DNA from: Clostridia bacterium
Lineage (GTDB): Bacteria > Bacillota > Clostridia > Christensenellales > Aristaeellaceae
Assembly (NCBI GenBank): GCA_017395065.1
Contig: JAFPWH010000051.1
Coordinates: 1-64,000, forward strand
Direction of reading: 5' to 3'
DNA: 64,000 bases
The notes beneath the pieces are model-generated. The model searched no databases, was not told the origin of the DNA, and saw nothing but the letters and a program-made list of their open reading frames with translations. Below are positions 7,883 to 17,898 of the stretch, piece by piece (the first letter of the stretch is position 1; each line of letters begins with the position of its first letter). Made by a program: the position numbers and the translations under genes.

Positions 7883-8992
7883 TTATTCGACTTTGCTGTA
7901 CTTTCCGGACACCCAGCCTACCCTGTCGCCTACGGTCACGGCGTGCCAGCCATTTTCGGCAGTCGCCACATAGGGTAGAACTGTACCGTCCTCGGCAGCA
8001 GTGATCCGGGCGTACTTCGTATCATTACCGACGCGAATGTTCACCGTGCCGTTATCACAGGTGATAACCACCTTCTTATCGTCGCTGGTGGGCTCACCCC
8101 GCACAGGATCAGCGGGAGCCGGATCGGTCTGCAGCGGCGCATCCTTTTCCGCGATGGCCGCCATCAGGGCGGCATGGCTTTGGTCGCCGTACTTGCCGTC
8201 CTGCTTGATGCCCGCTTTCTTCTGGAAGGCCTTCACCGCCGCCTCGGTCTTGCTGCCAAAGATCCCGTCAGCCGTCAGGGACGCGCCGACCTGGTTCAGC
8301 AGTTCCTGCAGAGCCTTCACATCCGTGCCGGTGCTGCCGTTTTTCAGCAGACGGCAGCCCAGGGTGATGTTCTCTACAACATCGGGAGCATGAGTGCCGG
8401 TATCCGCATCGCCGTAATCGATGAACGGCAGCTTGTACCAGTTCAGCCAGCCGCGGCCCTTCACGGCGGTCTTCACGCAGCCGTAATTGAAGCCCTTCCA
8501 TTCCACGGCATAGCCGTTGCCCACGTAGTACCCGGCATGACCTTCCTTGAACAGCGCCAGACCCGGAATCTCCGGCAGGGTGTCGATGCTGCCCCAGTCC
8601 ATGCCCTTGCTCTTGGCATAGGAGAACATCCCGCTGGCGCTCTTGTCCGGGCAGCCGTTGGAGCCGTATTTGCGGGTGAAGGTCTTGTCCGTGCCGATGG
8701 CCTCCAGCACACCCTGTCCGCCATTGGACCAGGCGTATCCTTTGCAACCGCCGATGCAGTCTGCCACGACCTGCTTGTTGGCGATGTCCTGCTTGTAGCG
8801 TGAGGTGCGGCTGGAGCCGTAGTGGCTGGGATACTGGTTGGTTTTGCTGGAGAGCACGCTGTTCGTGGCCTTGTATACACAGGTTCCGTACCAATAGGGC
8901 GATTTTGCCTCCGCCATTTTCAGGCACCAGTCGGCGAAATGCTCATTGGTGAACGGAGTATTGATTCTCTCTGCCATCGTAAAATCCCCCAT
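7883..8992 (-). CDS. Endolysin (NlpC/P60-type, PG-binding, SH3)
   Basis: 369 residues in three parts. Residues about 10-190 form an NlpC/P60- or CHAP-like peptidase with catalytic Cys in VADCIGGCKGYAW and His in EGHAGYYVG. Residues about 220-285 are a peptidoglycan-binding helix domain (LKNGSTGTDVKALQELLNQ...DGIFGSKTEAAVKAFQ). The last 60 residues are an SH3-type wall-binding fold (VNIRVGNDTKYARI...GWVSGKYSKV). It cleaves wall peptides at the end of the lytic cycle, reaching the wall through the holin encoded just upstream. The ATG five codons inside (8977) has the better ribosome site (GGGGGA) and may be the true start. Confidence 0.92.
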   Translation of the reverse strand: MGDFTMAERINTPFTNEHFADWCLKMAEAKSPYWYGTCVYKATNSVLSSKTNQYPSHYGSSRTSRYKQDIANKQVVADCIGGCKGYAWSNGGQGVLEAIGTDKTFTRKYGSNGCPDKSASGMFSYAKSKGMDWGSIDTLPEIPGLALFKEGHAGYYVGNGYAVEWKGFNYGCVKTAVKGRGWLNWYKLPFIDYGDADTGTHAPDVVENITLGCRLLKNGSTGTDVKALQELLNQVGASLTADGIFGSKTEAAVKAFQKKAGIKQDGKYGDQSHAALMAAIAEKDAPLQTDPAPADPVRGEPTSDDKKVVITCDNGTVNIRVGNDTKYARITAAEDGTVLPYVATAENGWHAVTVGDRVGWVSGKYSKVE

Positions 8993-9012
8993 GAAATAAA
9001 ATGGGGCGGCGG

Positions 9013-9477
9013 TTATTCGCCGTCGCCCTGGTCGGTCGTATTGGTTTCCTTGGTTTCTTCCTTCTCAGCCCTGCCGTGGAGCTGTTCCAGCACGTCCTTC
9101 AGCTTCTCAGGCACAGGCAGCCCCAGGTGGGAGGCATTCTCCAGGAGGGAAACGCCTTCGTTCGACAGGTAGAAGCAGATGATCGCCGTCCTGAGCGCGG
9201 AGCCGGTGCCCACCACGTGGGTGTCCAGGATGTGCCCCACACCCACCAGCGCAAAGATCAGTACCTTGCGCGCCACGCCCTTGAAGCCCACAGCCGAAGA
9301 CAGGGTCTTGTCGGCGATGGCGCACATCACGCCGGTCAGGTAGTCCAGGGCAGCAAACACAATCAGCGCAATCAGCAGCCCATCCAGGCCGCCCAGGAAG
9401 TAGCCGAGCCATCCGCCCAGCGCCGTCACAGCGATCTGGATTTTGGCCCAGATCAGTTCAATGGAAAAATCCTTCAT
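9013..9477 (-). CDS. Phage holin (phage_holin_4 type)
   Basis: 154 residues with three to four hydrophobic segments (roughly residues 12-32, 33-52, 68-88, 93-108) and the family signature ALDYLTGV followed by a GFKGVARKVLIF stretch. The C-terminal 40 residues are charged and cytoplasmic. Holins of this toxin-secretion/lysis family form the pore that times release of the endolysin, whose gene follows after 20 bases. A GGAGGA box precedes the ATG. Confidence 0.92.
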   Translation of the reverse strand: MKDFSIELIWAKIQIAVTALGGWLGYFLGGLDGLLIALIVFAALDYLTGVMCAIADKTLSSAVGFKGVARKVLIFALVGVGHILDTHVVGTGSALRTAIICFYLSNEGVSLLENASHLGLPVPEKLKDVLEQLHGRAEKEETKETNTTDQGDGE

Positions 9478-9507
9478 GATGATGTCCTCCTATAGTTGGT
9501 CGTTTAG

Positions 9508-9605
9508 CCTGCAATCATGCAGGAATGATGTAACAATGCAGAGAGATCATTCTCCCTGCAATAATGCAGAAATTGGGTTCTTCCTGCAGAGATGCTATTT
9601 GATCC
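9508..9605. repeat. Three CCTGCA-centred small palindromes upstream of the holin
   Basis: CCTGCA-ATCA-TGCAGG (9508-9523) is a near-palindrome; CCTGCAATAATGCAG (9555-9569) and CCTGCAGAGATGC (9593-9605) repeat it less perfectly. They lie in the 196-base gap above the holin, between the tail operon terminator and the lysis pair, where a regulator of lysis timing could bind. No protein can be assigned. Confidence 0.6.
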
Positions 9606-9615
9606 AAAAACGGGC

Positions 9616-9638
9616 AAAAGAAAACCGCCCGCAGGCGG
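9616..9638 (-). terminator. Terminator between fibre gene and lysis pair
   Basis: On the minus strand CCGCC-TGCG-GGCGG (9625-9638) is followed by TTTTCTTTT. It lies 35 bases below the stop of the fibre gene. Partial termination here would lower or delay lysis-gene expression relative to the tail genes. Confidence 0.7.
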
Positions 9639-9673
9639 CGCGTCCCTGGTTCTGTTCACTTTTTTACCTCCCT

Positions 9674-11932
9674 CTATTGGCCGATCGCGACCCAGTCCAC
9701 GTTCCTCGCTGTATTGAAACTGCCGCCCACGATAATCGTCGCTCCGGTCGTTGTTTTACTATGAACCTTCAGCGCGCCGTTATCACCAGACCAGTTGCTG
9801 CCAGTGGTGGAATAAGTCACGATGACGCAGGGCACCGAAGTGAATCCCGCCGAAGCGTAGTTGATTGTCAGAGCGCTGTTTCCGGAAACGCTGCCAGAAC
9901 CATAGGCGACCTTGAACGGTAGGCGTGCCATGGCCACCGTCCCTGCGTTCAAATTACTGGCGTTGTTCGCACCGATGTTTGACCGGGCTGTGGCCGCATT
10001 CGCTGCCCCGGTGCCGCCGTTGGCGATGGGGACAGGCGTCGGCATGCCCGCATGGAACATCCGATAATTCCCCCACGTCCCGTTGTCCGCCACACGTAGC
10101 ATCACCGCATTATCCAGGCTGTTTTCATAGGTTTTGGTGCGTACCTCCAGCATGCGGCGGTTGTTCCCTGCTGCGTCCTCCCACGCGGCGAATGAGGATG
10201 CTCCAAGATAGCTGCCCTCGAAGACCGTGCGGTTGGCCGTATCGTTATAGGTGGGCTTCAGATACACGGAAGGATAAAGATACGACTGGATCGTGAGATT
10301 TCCGGTCATGGTATCGCCGCTCTTTTTCACAGCGCCCAGTGCAGCCAGCGCGGCGGCGGCAGTTGTCGCTCCGGTGCCTCCCTCGGTAATGGCCAACGGA
10401 GTGGACAGCGCCAACGGCCATCCAAATTCCACGTGCCCCGATTCCTCCGCCACTTTTCCGAAGGCAATGCCTGTGCCGTCTGCCAGGATGTCCATGATCA
10501 CGCCCTTGGTGCCGATGCTGACCGCCTGCTCGACATAATAGAAATAGTCGGACAGACGGACCTTCAGGTCGAAGCTGGACAGAGCGTCGTAGGTCTGGGC
10601 TAATAGCTTATCCGTAGCGCTCAGGCTGTAGGAGGTGATATCCATCGTTTCCGCGACCGACCAGGCCGTCGCGGATGTCAGTTTGCAGTAGACCACGCAG
10701 GAAAGCGCGTTCTTATTGCTCAGAGCTGTGACGCCGCCCTGGAAAGAATACCGGACTTTGGTACCGTCCACCTGGGCAGCGGAACCGTCGCTATTACAGC
10801 GCTCCGCCTTGAACTGACGGATGGAGGGGTAGGCATAATCCAACACATAAAAGGTGCTGCTATGCGTCGCGGTTCTGCCCCGGCTGTCGGTCACCACGAC
10901 GGTCATCGTCATATCCCCAGCGGCAGACAGCTTCTTTGTCGCAGTGAACGATGCTGCGGTATAATTGACGCCATCCAGCGAGGTACGGTAAGAAGATATC
11001 ATGCTCCCATATGCGCCAGCTGCGGTGATGGACACCGACATCGTGCTGAGCAGCTTCACGAAGGAGCCGATCTTCTCATTGACCGTGCTGTTCGTGTCAG
11101 TCACCGTCACCGAGGAAATACTCGGTACGACTGATGCGGGCACATTCAGTGTCACTGTGCAAGTCCGTGATCCTGTCAGCACACCGCCGTTGTAGCTCTG
11201 GCAGGTAATGGTGCAGATGCCACTGGTCGCATTGGGGATCTGGCTGGCCAGCGTCAAAGGCGGCGTCCATGATACCGATGCGCCAACGTTCGTAGCGATT
11301 GTCCCGCTGCTACTCCCGAAGGAGTACAGCAGAGTGTGCGTCGTGCTGGTGCTGACGCGGTTGGTGTAGATCGTCACCGCGCTGCCCATGTTCACCACTG
11401 CCGACGAAACCGTCGGCGAGGATACCGCTTCCTCATACGTGATCGTAATCGTAACGGCTGACAGCTGCAGATAGTTATAGGAATACCCCTGCCCGGAAGC
11501 GCTGGGGTACGGGTTATAGATCGTGAAGGTATTATTCCCCTGGCTGATGTAAGCAGCCATGTTGTTGAAAAGGGTGCCTGTCATCTGGTACGAGGTCGTG
11601 TTTCCGTAGAACGACCCGTCAAACGTTCCCAGCGCATCCCCCACATAGCCAAATCCGGTCACGCCCGAAACGATGCTGTTCTGATACGTAGCTTTTCGCA
11701 GATATACGGTCTTTGTGCTGCCCGCGCCGTATCCCGATTTGGAGGCCTCCACCGTCAGCCAGATCCCGGTGATCACCTTTCCGCTCAGGTTCATGCCGGA
11801 AAAGCAGATGATGCCCACGTAGTTGTAGCTGGAATCGTAGAACTCCTGAGAAGCGTAGCCGTTCTTCGCGTTCGAGCTCGATCCCGTTTTTCTGGTACAC
11901 ATGGATGCTGCGTATGCTACGGTTGTCGCCAT
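9674..11932 (-). CDS. Tail fibre or appendage protein with DUF859 region
   Basis: 752 residues. After a beta-rich N-terminus and Ig-like stretches, residues about 265-500 (TDTNSTVNEKIGSFVKLLS... DSRGRTATHSSTFYVLDY...GTKGVIMDILADGTGIAFG) match the siphovirus DUF859 family of tail-associated proteins. The C-terminal third has collar-type repeats (EGGTGATTAAAALAALG, then NGGTGAANAATARSNIG) that link fibre modules, and ends in a beta-rich tip (WVAIGQ). It is the last structural gene before the lysis pair, where receptor-binding fibres are normally encoded. The Thr/Ser/Gly-rich composition fits an exposed trimeric fibre. Confidence 0.82.
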   Translation of the reverse strand: MATTVAYAASMCTRKTGSSSNAKNGYASQEFYDSSYNYVGIICFSGMNLSGKVITGIWLTVEASKSGYGAGSTKTVYLRKATYQNSIVSGVTGFGYVGDALGTFDGSFYGNTTSYQMTGTLFNNMAAYISQGNNTFTIYNPYPSASGQGYSYNYLQLSAVTITITYEEAVSSPTVSSAVVNMGSAVTIYTNRVSTSTTHTLLYSFGSSSGTIATNVGASVSWTPPLTLASQIPNATSGICTITCQSYNGGVLTGSRTCTVTLNVPASVVPSISSVTVTDTNSTVNEKIGSFVKLLSTMSVSITAAGAYGSMISSYRTSLDGVNYTAASFTATKKLSAAGDMTMTVVVTDSRGRTATHSSTFYVLDYAYPSIRQFKAERCNSDGSAAQVDGTKVRYSFQGGVTALSNKNALSCVVYCKLTSATAWSVAETMDITSYSLSATDKLLAQTYDALSSFDLKVRLSDYFYYVEQAVSIGTKGVIMDILADGTGIAFGKVAEESGHVEFGWPLALSTPLAITEGGTGATTAAAALAALGAVKKSGDTMTGNLTIQSYLYPSVYLKPTYNDTANRTVFEGSYLGASSFAAWEDAAGNNRRMLEVRTKTYENSLDNAVMLRVADNGTWGNYRMFHAGMPTPVPIANGGTGAANAATARSNIGANNASNLNAGTVAMARLPFKVAYGSGSVSGNSALTINYASAGFTSVPCVIVTYSTTGSNWSGDNGALKVHSKTTTGATIIVGGSFNTARNVDWVAIGQ

Positions 11933-11951
11933 ATCTTCTCCTTCCCCGGCG

Positions 11952-13718
11952 TCAGCCGTTATAGATCAGGGAGAGATTCCCATTGCTCTGGGGTTCAAAG
12001 GCAAACTTGCCGATGATCAGTTTTGTCAGAATCTCAGCCTGCGTCACGTACAATTTGTTGTTGCTGAGGTAGGCCACCTCGGTATCGTTCATATAAAAAG
12101 CCAGGCGGTCATTGACCACCCGGAAGGTGAAGGGGTTCCCCGTTTTGCCGATGGAAAGACCGTCCTCGCCAAAGGACATATAGGTGCGGAAAATGGCCAG
12201 CTCGTCCTCCGTCGCCTCATGAGCGTTGGTCAGATCCTGCTGCAGCTGATTGATCCGGGTCACCGCCCAGGTGTAATTGCTCTCTGACTGTTCTGATAGG
12301 GTTGATACCCGTTCGGTCACCTGGTTCATATCGCTGGCCAGGGCATAGGTCGCCTGCACCTCGGAGCGGATGCTGTCGCCTTCGTTGCTGATCTGCGCCC
12401 GGACTGCCGCCAGTTTTGTTTCCAGCGATTCCTCAGCGTCCTCCGGCGCAGCGGAATAATCCGTCGCCCGGTTACCCTTCTCCAGCTTAAGCCAGTAGAC
12501 CGTAGTAGTGCCCGGGCTCGTATCCCCTGTCGGATCCCGATAGATCAGGATGTCCGCATTGTCTGGGGCGTCATCCGGGCCTGCGCCAGAAGCATATGAT
12601 GCCACGAAGGTAACTGTTACTGTTTGCCTCGCCACGTCGTCCAGCGGAATCGTAGCCAGCGTATGATTCCCGTTTGACGTCCTGACCGTGATCCGCGAAA
12701 GATCATCTGAGGAAATGGAAAGCGAAACAGTATATTCTTCACCCTCCACCATCGGCTCGGATAACGCATACCGGGCAATGATGTCTGCAGTTCCTGTCTG
12801 CTCCGATCTGGAGTCCAGCGCATAATTTCGGCCGCCCAGCTCCAGATTGTCAATCGCTTCCTGTGCGCCTTCGGCTGTCACATACGCTTCATAGCTGATC
12901 TCCGTGACCGTTTTGAACGCGCCCTTGTAATAGCGGTACATCGGATGCTCCGGCGCGAGGACCGCATTGACGGTCGTGCTCATGAGGCCGAGAAGGATAT
13001 AGGTGTAGCCGTCATCCGTCGTAGGGATCTTTGTGGTCAGCACACCGGCCGCCGGGGTGAACATCTTCCCGTTCAGCATGCCTTTGATATAGACGGGACT
13101 GCCTGCCGTGCCGGAAAAACCTGATACAGTATTCGCCAACGAGAAAGCTGCGCCATAACAGATATAATTGTTCGTCTGTGTCAGTGCGCTGGCTGTGTAG
13201 GCGGTGCCCACATACAGGATCGGCCTGGTCACATCAAAAGCAGTCGTGGACAGCAGGATCAGCTTCCCTGCGCTGTTGAAGACGCCGATCCTGCCCGCCG
13301 CGATAGCCCCGATGGCAGTTACAGATGCTTTGTACTGAACCCGATCATATGTGTTCGTGGTCGTATCCTGGGATCGGCTAATCCACCAGCCAGTATAGGT
13401 GCTGCTGCCGATGGTGACGTTTTCCCGGTATACCATCGTGACCAGATTGCCCGCCGCCACATGCGTTCCGCACCGGGTTGTGCCGCCAATGTACACGTTT
13501 TTCGCACCGGTGGTTGTACCATCGGCCAAGGTCAGGTTAAGGGTGGCGCTGGCCGCGCTGGCAACGGGGAGCCAGTACAGAATCTGCTGCTTATCCTTCA
13601 GCTCGGAGAAGGAAGCCACGCCCTTCCACGCCGCCGTCGCTGCGGTCTGCGTCCCGACGATGACCTCCGCCGCGGCGTCCGAAAGATCGGCGATCGTAAA
13701 CTGCGCCTGCGCAATCAT
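11952..13718 (-). CDS. Minor tail / baseplate fibre protein
   Basis: 588 residues. Repetitive small-residue beta sheets fill the N-terminal half; a carbohydrate-binding-like block (LELGGRNYALDSRSEQTG...VYWLKLEKGNRATDY) lies near 290-420; a short coiled coil (SDMNQVTERVSTLSEQSES...INQLQQDLTNAHEAT) precedes the typical phage minor tail protein end (SFGEDGLSIGKTGNPF...ILTKLIIGKFAFEP). The C-terminal block is the peptide that sits under the tail tip in many Gram-positive siphophages. The gene is three bases below its upstream neighbour, so both are co-translated. Confidence 0.8.
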   Translation of the reverse strand: MIAQAQFTIADLSDAAAEVIVGTQTAATAAWKGVASFSELKDKQQILYWLPVASAASATLNLTLADGTTTGAKNVYIGGTTRCGTHVAAGNLVTMVYRENVTIGSSTYTGWWISRSQDTTTNTYDRVQYKASVTAIGAIAAGRIGVFNSAGKLILLSTTAFDVTRPILYVGTAYTASALTQTNNYICYGAAFSLANTVSGFSGTAGSPVYIKGMLNGKMFTPAAGVLTTKIPTTDDGYTYILLGLMSTTVNAVLAPEHPMYRYYKGAFKTVTEISYEAYVTAEGAQEAIDNLELGGRNYALDSRSEQTGTADIIARYALSEPMVEGEEYTVSLSISSDDLSRITVRTSNGNHTLATIPLDDVARQTVTVTFVASYASGAGPDDAPDNADILIYRDPTGDTSPGTTTVYWLKLEKGNRATDYSAAPEDAEESLETKLAAVRAQISNEGDSIRSEVQATYALASDMNQVTERVSTLSEQSESNYTWAVTRINQLQQDLTNAHEATEDELAIFRTYMSFGEDGLSIGKTGNPFTFRVVNDRLAFYMNDTEVAYLSNNKLYVTQAEILTKLIIGKFAFEPQSNGNLSLIYNG

Positions 13719-13721
13719 GGC

Positions 13722-15533
13722 TCACTCCACCTCGCAGACAAACACCGTTTTGGTATCCACATCGTCCCCGTCCACATAGATGACTTTGCCCGTCGCGAAA
13801 GCTTCTCCGCCGTCCAGCGGATTCCCATCCTTATCCCGGCGGTACCAGGTATAGTTCTTTTCATGCTTGTAGGTGGCGTTGCTGGTGACATCCGCCCAGG
13901 CTGATCCGGAGTAGCGCATGAGCTTTGTGGTTGCGCCGGAGGACTGGATCTGATAATAGAAAGCCCCCGTAGCAGGAGACGAAGGCGCGGTCGTCGAGTA
14001 GGTCGTCGATTTAAGCGGATCGACCTCCCTGCCGTTCTGCCAGAGGCGGCAGATCAGGCAGGTCTGGCCAACGGTGTTTTTGAACACATCCCCGGCGGTG
14101 GAGTCGATGTCCGCCTGGTAGTTGTCGGTCTTATCCACCAGCGTAATGACGTCGCTGTAGGTTTTGGAGTTATAGGTCATCGTGCAGCGGAAGGTGCCGG
14201 TGCTAACCACATCTGATCCGCTGACCGTATAGGTCGCCGCCGTCGCGCCGGAGATATTGGTCCACGTACCCGATGCATACTTCGCCCACTGGTATGTCGC
14301 CCCGGAGCTGATAGCAGTGCTGCCGTCATACGCCTGTACATTCAGTGGCAGGGTTCCATTCTGATTGACGAAAGTCGTGCCGTTCGGCGCATACACAGTG
14401 AACACAACCGCGTTCTGGCCAGCCGCGCCGGTGGCCCCGGTATTCACCTTGCTCCACTGAATCTGCAGGGTGGTGCTGATAGGCGAAGTAACGGGAATGG
14501 ACACGACGCCGTTTTGCTGGCCTGACCCGCCCAGGGTAGCGTTGGCCGTAATGGTGATCGTCAGAGGAATCTCATTGCTGGATGCGCTTCCTGCGGTCAC
14601 GCTCATGCCGGTAGGCATCCCGGTCGGTGTGCCAACTGTCGGCGTGACCTTCGTAGTGCCCGTATAGGCCACCACTTTGCAGGTCTTGGTGGTCGCGGCC
14701 ACTTTGCCATCCTTGTTCGCCGCGAACGTGATGTTCTCGTTCGTCAGGAAAACCGTCGAGGCGTCCTTGCCCGCCCCACCCGCGGTGCCGTCCGTGACCT
14801 TATAAATGGAGGTCGTGTCGCCAATAGCGGTGTCCGATGTAGTGATCCGGATCGTCGCGGATTCACCCACCCAGATGGCATGCGTCGGCTTCACGATCAG
14901 AGTGGTGCCGGTGATAGACGCGTTATCGCTGGTGGTCGGATAGTCCGTCCATGCGCCGGAGCTGTTCTTGTACTGCCACTTGCCCATGGTCACGTTCTGC
15001 AGGTTGGCCGTCAGCGTGATCTGCGCCGGGGAGGCTGTTCCGGCGGTGTTATATTTGAACACCTGCTCGCCGCTGATCCAGGCACTCTTGGCATTTTCGC
15101 CAGTACTGATCAGGGCAAAGCTAATGTCCGCCGTCGCGTTGATCGTCAGGCCGGTATCCGGATCCGCGTAAGCCACATAGGCAATATACGTCAAAAGGCC
15201 GCTGGCGATGGAGGCGAGCTTGTTCTGATTGACCGTCAGGGTGTTGCCGCTGACGGTTTCCCCCGCTGCCAGCGCAGCTTCGGAGCCGGAGCCTTCTTTC
15301 CTTTTATAAGTGATCGTCAGGGCGGTATTGTTCAGCGCGATCGCCGTCTGATTGGCGTACACCACCGGGGTAATGACCAGCTTTCCCGCCGTGGTAGTCC
15401 AGTCAGGGTTGTACGCGCTATTGTTCACATCATGGATCTGCGTCCGGGGTTGATTAGCTCCAAGATAACAGGAAAGGCTTTTGCCGTCCGAGAGGTCGAT
15501 GATTGTTTTGGAGCCCGTTGCGATGATAGCCAT
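13722..15533 (-). CDS. Tail-tip Ig-like repeat protein
   Basis: 603 residues, almost all short beta strands of the bacterial Ig-like type, with recurring GATYQWAKYASGTWTNISGA and ATYTVSGSDVVSTGTFRCT segments typical of phage Ig-like fibre domains. An N-terminal block (TIIDLSDGKSLSCYLGANQP) is the form seen at the start of tail-tip fibre proteins. It ends in FVCEVE and is followed directly by the minor tail gene. It probably gives weak carbohydrate binding or spacing in the tail tip. No enzymatic motif is seen. Confidence 0.75.
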   Translation of the reverse strand: MAIIATGSKTIIDLSDGKSLSCYLGANQPRTQIHDVNNSAYNPDWTTTAGKLVITPVVYANQTAIALNNTALTITYKRKEGSGSEAALAAGETVSGNTLTVNQNKLASIASGLLTYIAYVAYADPDTGLTINATADISFALISTGENAKSAWISGEQVFKYNTAGTASPAQITLTANLQNVTMGKWQYKNSSGAWTDYPTTSDNASITGTTLIVKPTHAIWVGESATIRITTSDTAIGDTTSIYKVTDGTAGGAGKDASTVFLTNENITFAANKDGKVAATTKTCKVVAYTGTTKVTPTVGTPTGMPTGMSVTAGSASSNEIPLTITITANATLGGSGQQNGVVSIPVTSPISTTLQIQWSKVNTGATGAAGQNAVVFTVYAPNGTTFVNQNGTLPLNVQAYDGSTAISSGATYQWAKYASGTWTNISGATAATYTVSGSDVVSTGTFRCTMTYNSKTYSDVITLVDKTDNYQADIDSTAGDVFKNTVGQTCLICRLWQNGREVDPLKSTTYSTTAPSSPATGAFYYQIQSSGATTKLMRYSGSAWADVTSNATYKHEKNYTWYRRDKDGNPLDGGEAFATGKVIYVDGDDVDTKTVFVCEVE

Positions 15534-15706
15534 CAGGACACCTCCTCGTCATTTGCGGTCGGGATATCGGCTTCCGGGATTTCATGCCAGTTATCAGGGC
15601 TGTCGTGAATCCCCAGATAAACCTGAGTGGAATAGGTCTCTCCATTCGTCAGCACCATGCCGTCTGACGCGGTGAGCACTTTGATTTCAATTGTTTTCTG
15701 TGTCAT
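15533..15706 (-). CDS. Small acidic tail-operon protein, unrecognised
   Basis: 57 residues beginning MTQKTIEIKVLTASDG, with TYSTQVYLGIHD in the middle and an acidic end. The ATG overlaps the stop of the DUF285 gene above (ATGA), and its own stop overlaps the start of the next gene (ATGA), so it is held in a tight translational chain. A longer frame starting at 15721 would overlap its neighbour more and lacks a ribosome site. Proteins of this size between tail-tip genes often serve as assembly factors, but no family is recognised. Confidence 0.65.
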   Translation of the reverse strand: MTQKTIEIKVLTASDGMVLTNGETYSTQVYLGIHDSPDNWHEIPEADIPTANDEEVS

Positions 15707-17898
15707 CCTGCAACAGTCCATCCTTTCTGTGTAGCTATGGCGATTTCTTCCGGCGTCAGCTTAAGCCGGTTGATCTTCCCCACATTCACTGTTCGTGTCG
15801 TTGTGGTTTCCTGCAGCTTATCAAAGAGTGAAAGCAGGCTTTCCCTGCTCAGGCTGTACCAATAGTTGATGTTCAGGTTCCCGTTCTTCAGACGATAGAA
15901 ATTGCACTCCTTCACCGTATATCCGGAGGCAGGAGTGGTATAGTTGACGTTCGTTACATTTGACAGGTCCAGACTATCAGGAAATATAAGCTCTTCCATA
16001 TTGAAGCATTCCGCCAGCAGGTTATAGATACCACCCAGTTGGAAGTGACTCGCATTCCATTGCGACAGGTCCAGGCGTCTCATACTGTATGGTCCGGATA
16101 TCATGCTGCCAATCGTCGTAACAGCCCAATTGGACACATCCCATTGGCCGATTCCAGCTGCATTTTCGATTTTTTGGCACCCTAAGAGCATAGACTCGCA
16201 ATTCACTACTTCCCACTTGCTCGTATCCCAGCCTGACAAATCCACATTCTTCAGCGAATAACATTGATAGAAGAAGGCATTGATATAAGTGACCCTCCAA
16301 TTCGATGTATTCCACTGATCAATACCGATAATCTCCTCCAGAGATCGGTCTGAGCTGAAGGTCGACCGAGTATCCGCTATCGTCCAATTTGTTGTATCCC
16401 AGGCGGTCAGGTCAAGCCGTTTTATAGAATACATATTCTGGAACGTGTACCGGAATCCTGACGCGGTGAGGGGCCAATTCGAGGTGTTAAATGGAATATG
16501 AAGTTCTTTCAGATTCCAGCAATTAACCCAGCAGTTTTCCATTGAGGTCACCCGCCAGTTGGATGTGTCCCAATGGCTCAGATCCAGGCTCTGCAAACTA
16601 TTGCAAGCATTGAAGGTACTGACCAGGGACGTAACAGCCCAGTTCTTCGTGTTCCATGTGGACAGATTCAATTCTTTCAGCCTGACACAATTCTGGAAAG
16701 TGTTACCCATATTCGTTACGGCCCAGTTTGTTGTGTCCCACTGGGATAGATCCAGTCGTTCAAGCGAATAGGCTCCTACGAACATATTTGATAGCGTACC
16801 AATTGCCCAGTTGGAAGTATCAAGCGCATCGATCCCTACAATACAGCGCAGATTACGGCAATATGCAAACATCGTATTGAAAGAAGTCGGTCTCCACCCG
16901 GACGTGTCCCATCCAGTCAGATTGATTTCTTCCACGGACAGGCATGAGTTGAACATGTCACTGAAATTAGTTACTGCCCAGGAAGATGTGCGGAAACTGC
17001 TTAAATCAATATGTTTCAGGCTCATACACCATTTGAACAGGGATTGCATTGCAGTGACAGCCCAGCCAGAAGTGTCCCATGTGCCGAAGTCAACCGCCTT
17101 CAGGCGATAGCAGTTTAGGAACATATTGGGCATGGTTCGCACAACCCACTCTGTCGTATCCCAAGCCAGGGAAGCCTTTTCCAGACGATAGCAATCCTGA
17201 TACATGCTGCTCAGGCTGGTCACTTTGCCTGAACCGGGCAGTAGATTATCCCTCTCAAGCCATATGGTTCCCATACTGGTGTAGGATTGGTTTGTACTGA
17301 TGCTGGAAGACAAGTCGGTCACATACGGCAAAACGCCCCTGCGTTCCACCATCGGCTGCATGTTGTTCTGCATGCAGTTGTTAGTGTTGTTATCATTACA
17401 AGCCAATGAACATCGTGTGATATGGCCGGAAGAAGACACCCGCCACAATTGCACCATTCCGTTCGCTTCATCAAGGGACTCGCGGAAATATTCACCCCGG
17501 TTCATCTCTGCGGAATAGTCAGAAATAAAAAAGCCATTCTCCAAGTGGCCCCGTTCTACCATATAGCTTTCAGCCGATAAGGCCAGTTGCACATACAGCC
17601 CTATCCAACCATAACCTCTCGTCTTGCTGAGATCATAGGTTAGATATACCCCGTCAAAGCTATCCGGTATTTCGATGCTGTCAAGATCAGGCCACCCATC
17701 AGGCCGCGTCCATTCAGGATCATCCTCCCGAATGACGGTATCGATGCTTTGGTCTAACCCCGTCCTGATTGCCCTGATCTCATCCGGCATATTCTCTGGC
17801 AGCAGAAGGTTGTCATTCAGCCGCATTTCCCGTACCGCATCAGCGATACCGGTCAGCGTTTCTTTTTGAATAATATACTGATCATTCGTTTCACTCAT
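15703..17898 (-). CDS. Tail-associated DUF285 (BspA-like) repeat adhesin
   Basis: 731 residues. The N-terminal 60 (YIIQKETLTGIADAVREM...LPENMPDEIRAI) are the small phage tail-attachment segment seen in Firmicutes prophages. From about residue 215 to 640 there are some 14-16 copies of a 23-25-residue repeat with the core LDLS-WDTSNW-VTSM and a CxxL knot, the DUF285 surface-protein repeat (TpLRR/BspA group). The C-terminus (SLLSLFDKLQETTTTRTVNVG...LTPEEIAIATQKGW) is the standard end of such proteins. No signal peptide, sortase or choline anchor is present, so it acts on the virion, not on the cell. A receptor-binding or gut-surface-binding role is inferred. Confidence 0.82.
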   Translation of the reverse strand: MSETNDQYIIQKETLTGIADAVREMRLNDNLLLPENMPDEIRAIRTGLDQSIDTVIREDDPEWTRPDGWPDLDSIEIPDSFDGVYLTYDLSKTRGYGWIGLYVQLALSAESYMVERGHLENGFFISDYSAEMNRGEYFRESLDEANGMVQLWRVSSSGHITRCSLACNDNNTNNCMQNNMQPMVERRGVLPYVTDLSSSISTNQSYTSMGTIWLERDNLLPGSGKVTSLSSMYQDCYRLEKASLAWDTTEWVVRTMPNMFLNCYRLKAVDFGTWDTSGWAVTAMQSLFKWCMSLKHIDLSSFRTSSWAVTNFSDMFNSCLSVEEINLTGWDTSGWRPTSFNTMFAYCRNLRCIVGIDALDTSNWAIGTLSNMFVGAYSLERLDLSQWDTTNWAVTNMGNTFQNCVRLKELNLSTWNTKNWAVTSLVSTFNACNSLQSLDLSHWDTSNWRVTSMENCWVNCWNLKELHIPFNTSNWPLTASGFRYTFQNMYSIKRLDLTAWDTTNWTIADTRSTFSSDRSLEEIIGIDQWNTSNWRVTYINAFFYQCYSLKNVDLSGWDTSKWEVVNCESMLLGCQKIENAAGIGQWDVSNWAVTTIGSMISGPYSMRRLDLSQWNASHFQLGGIYNLLAECFNMEELIFPDSLDLSNVTNVNYTTPASGYTVKECNFYRLKNGNLNINYWYSLSRESLLSLFDKLQETTTTRTVNVGKINRLKLTPEEIAIATQKGWTVAG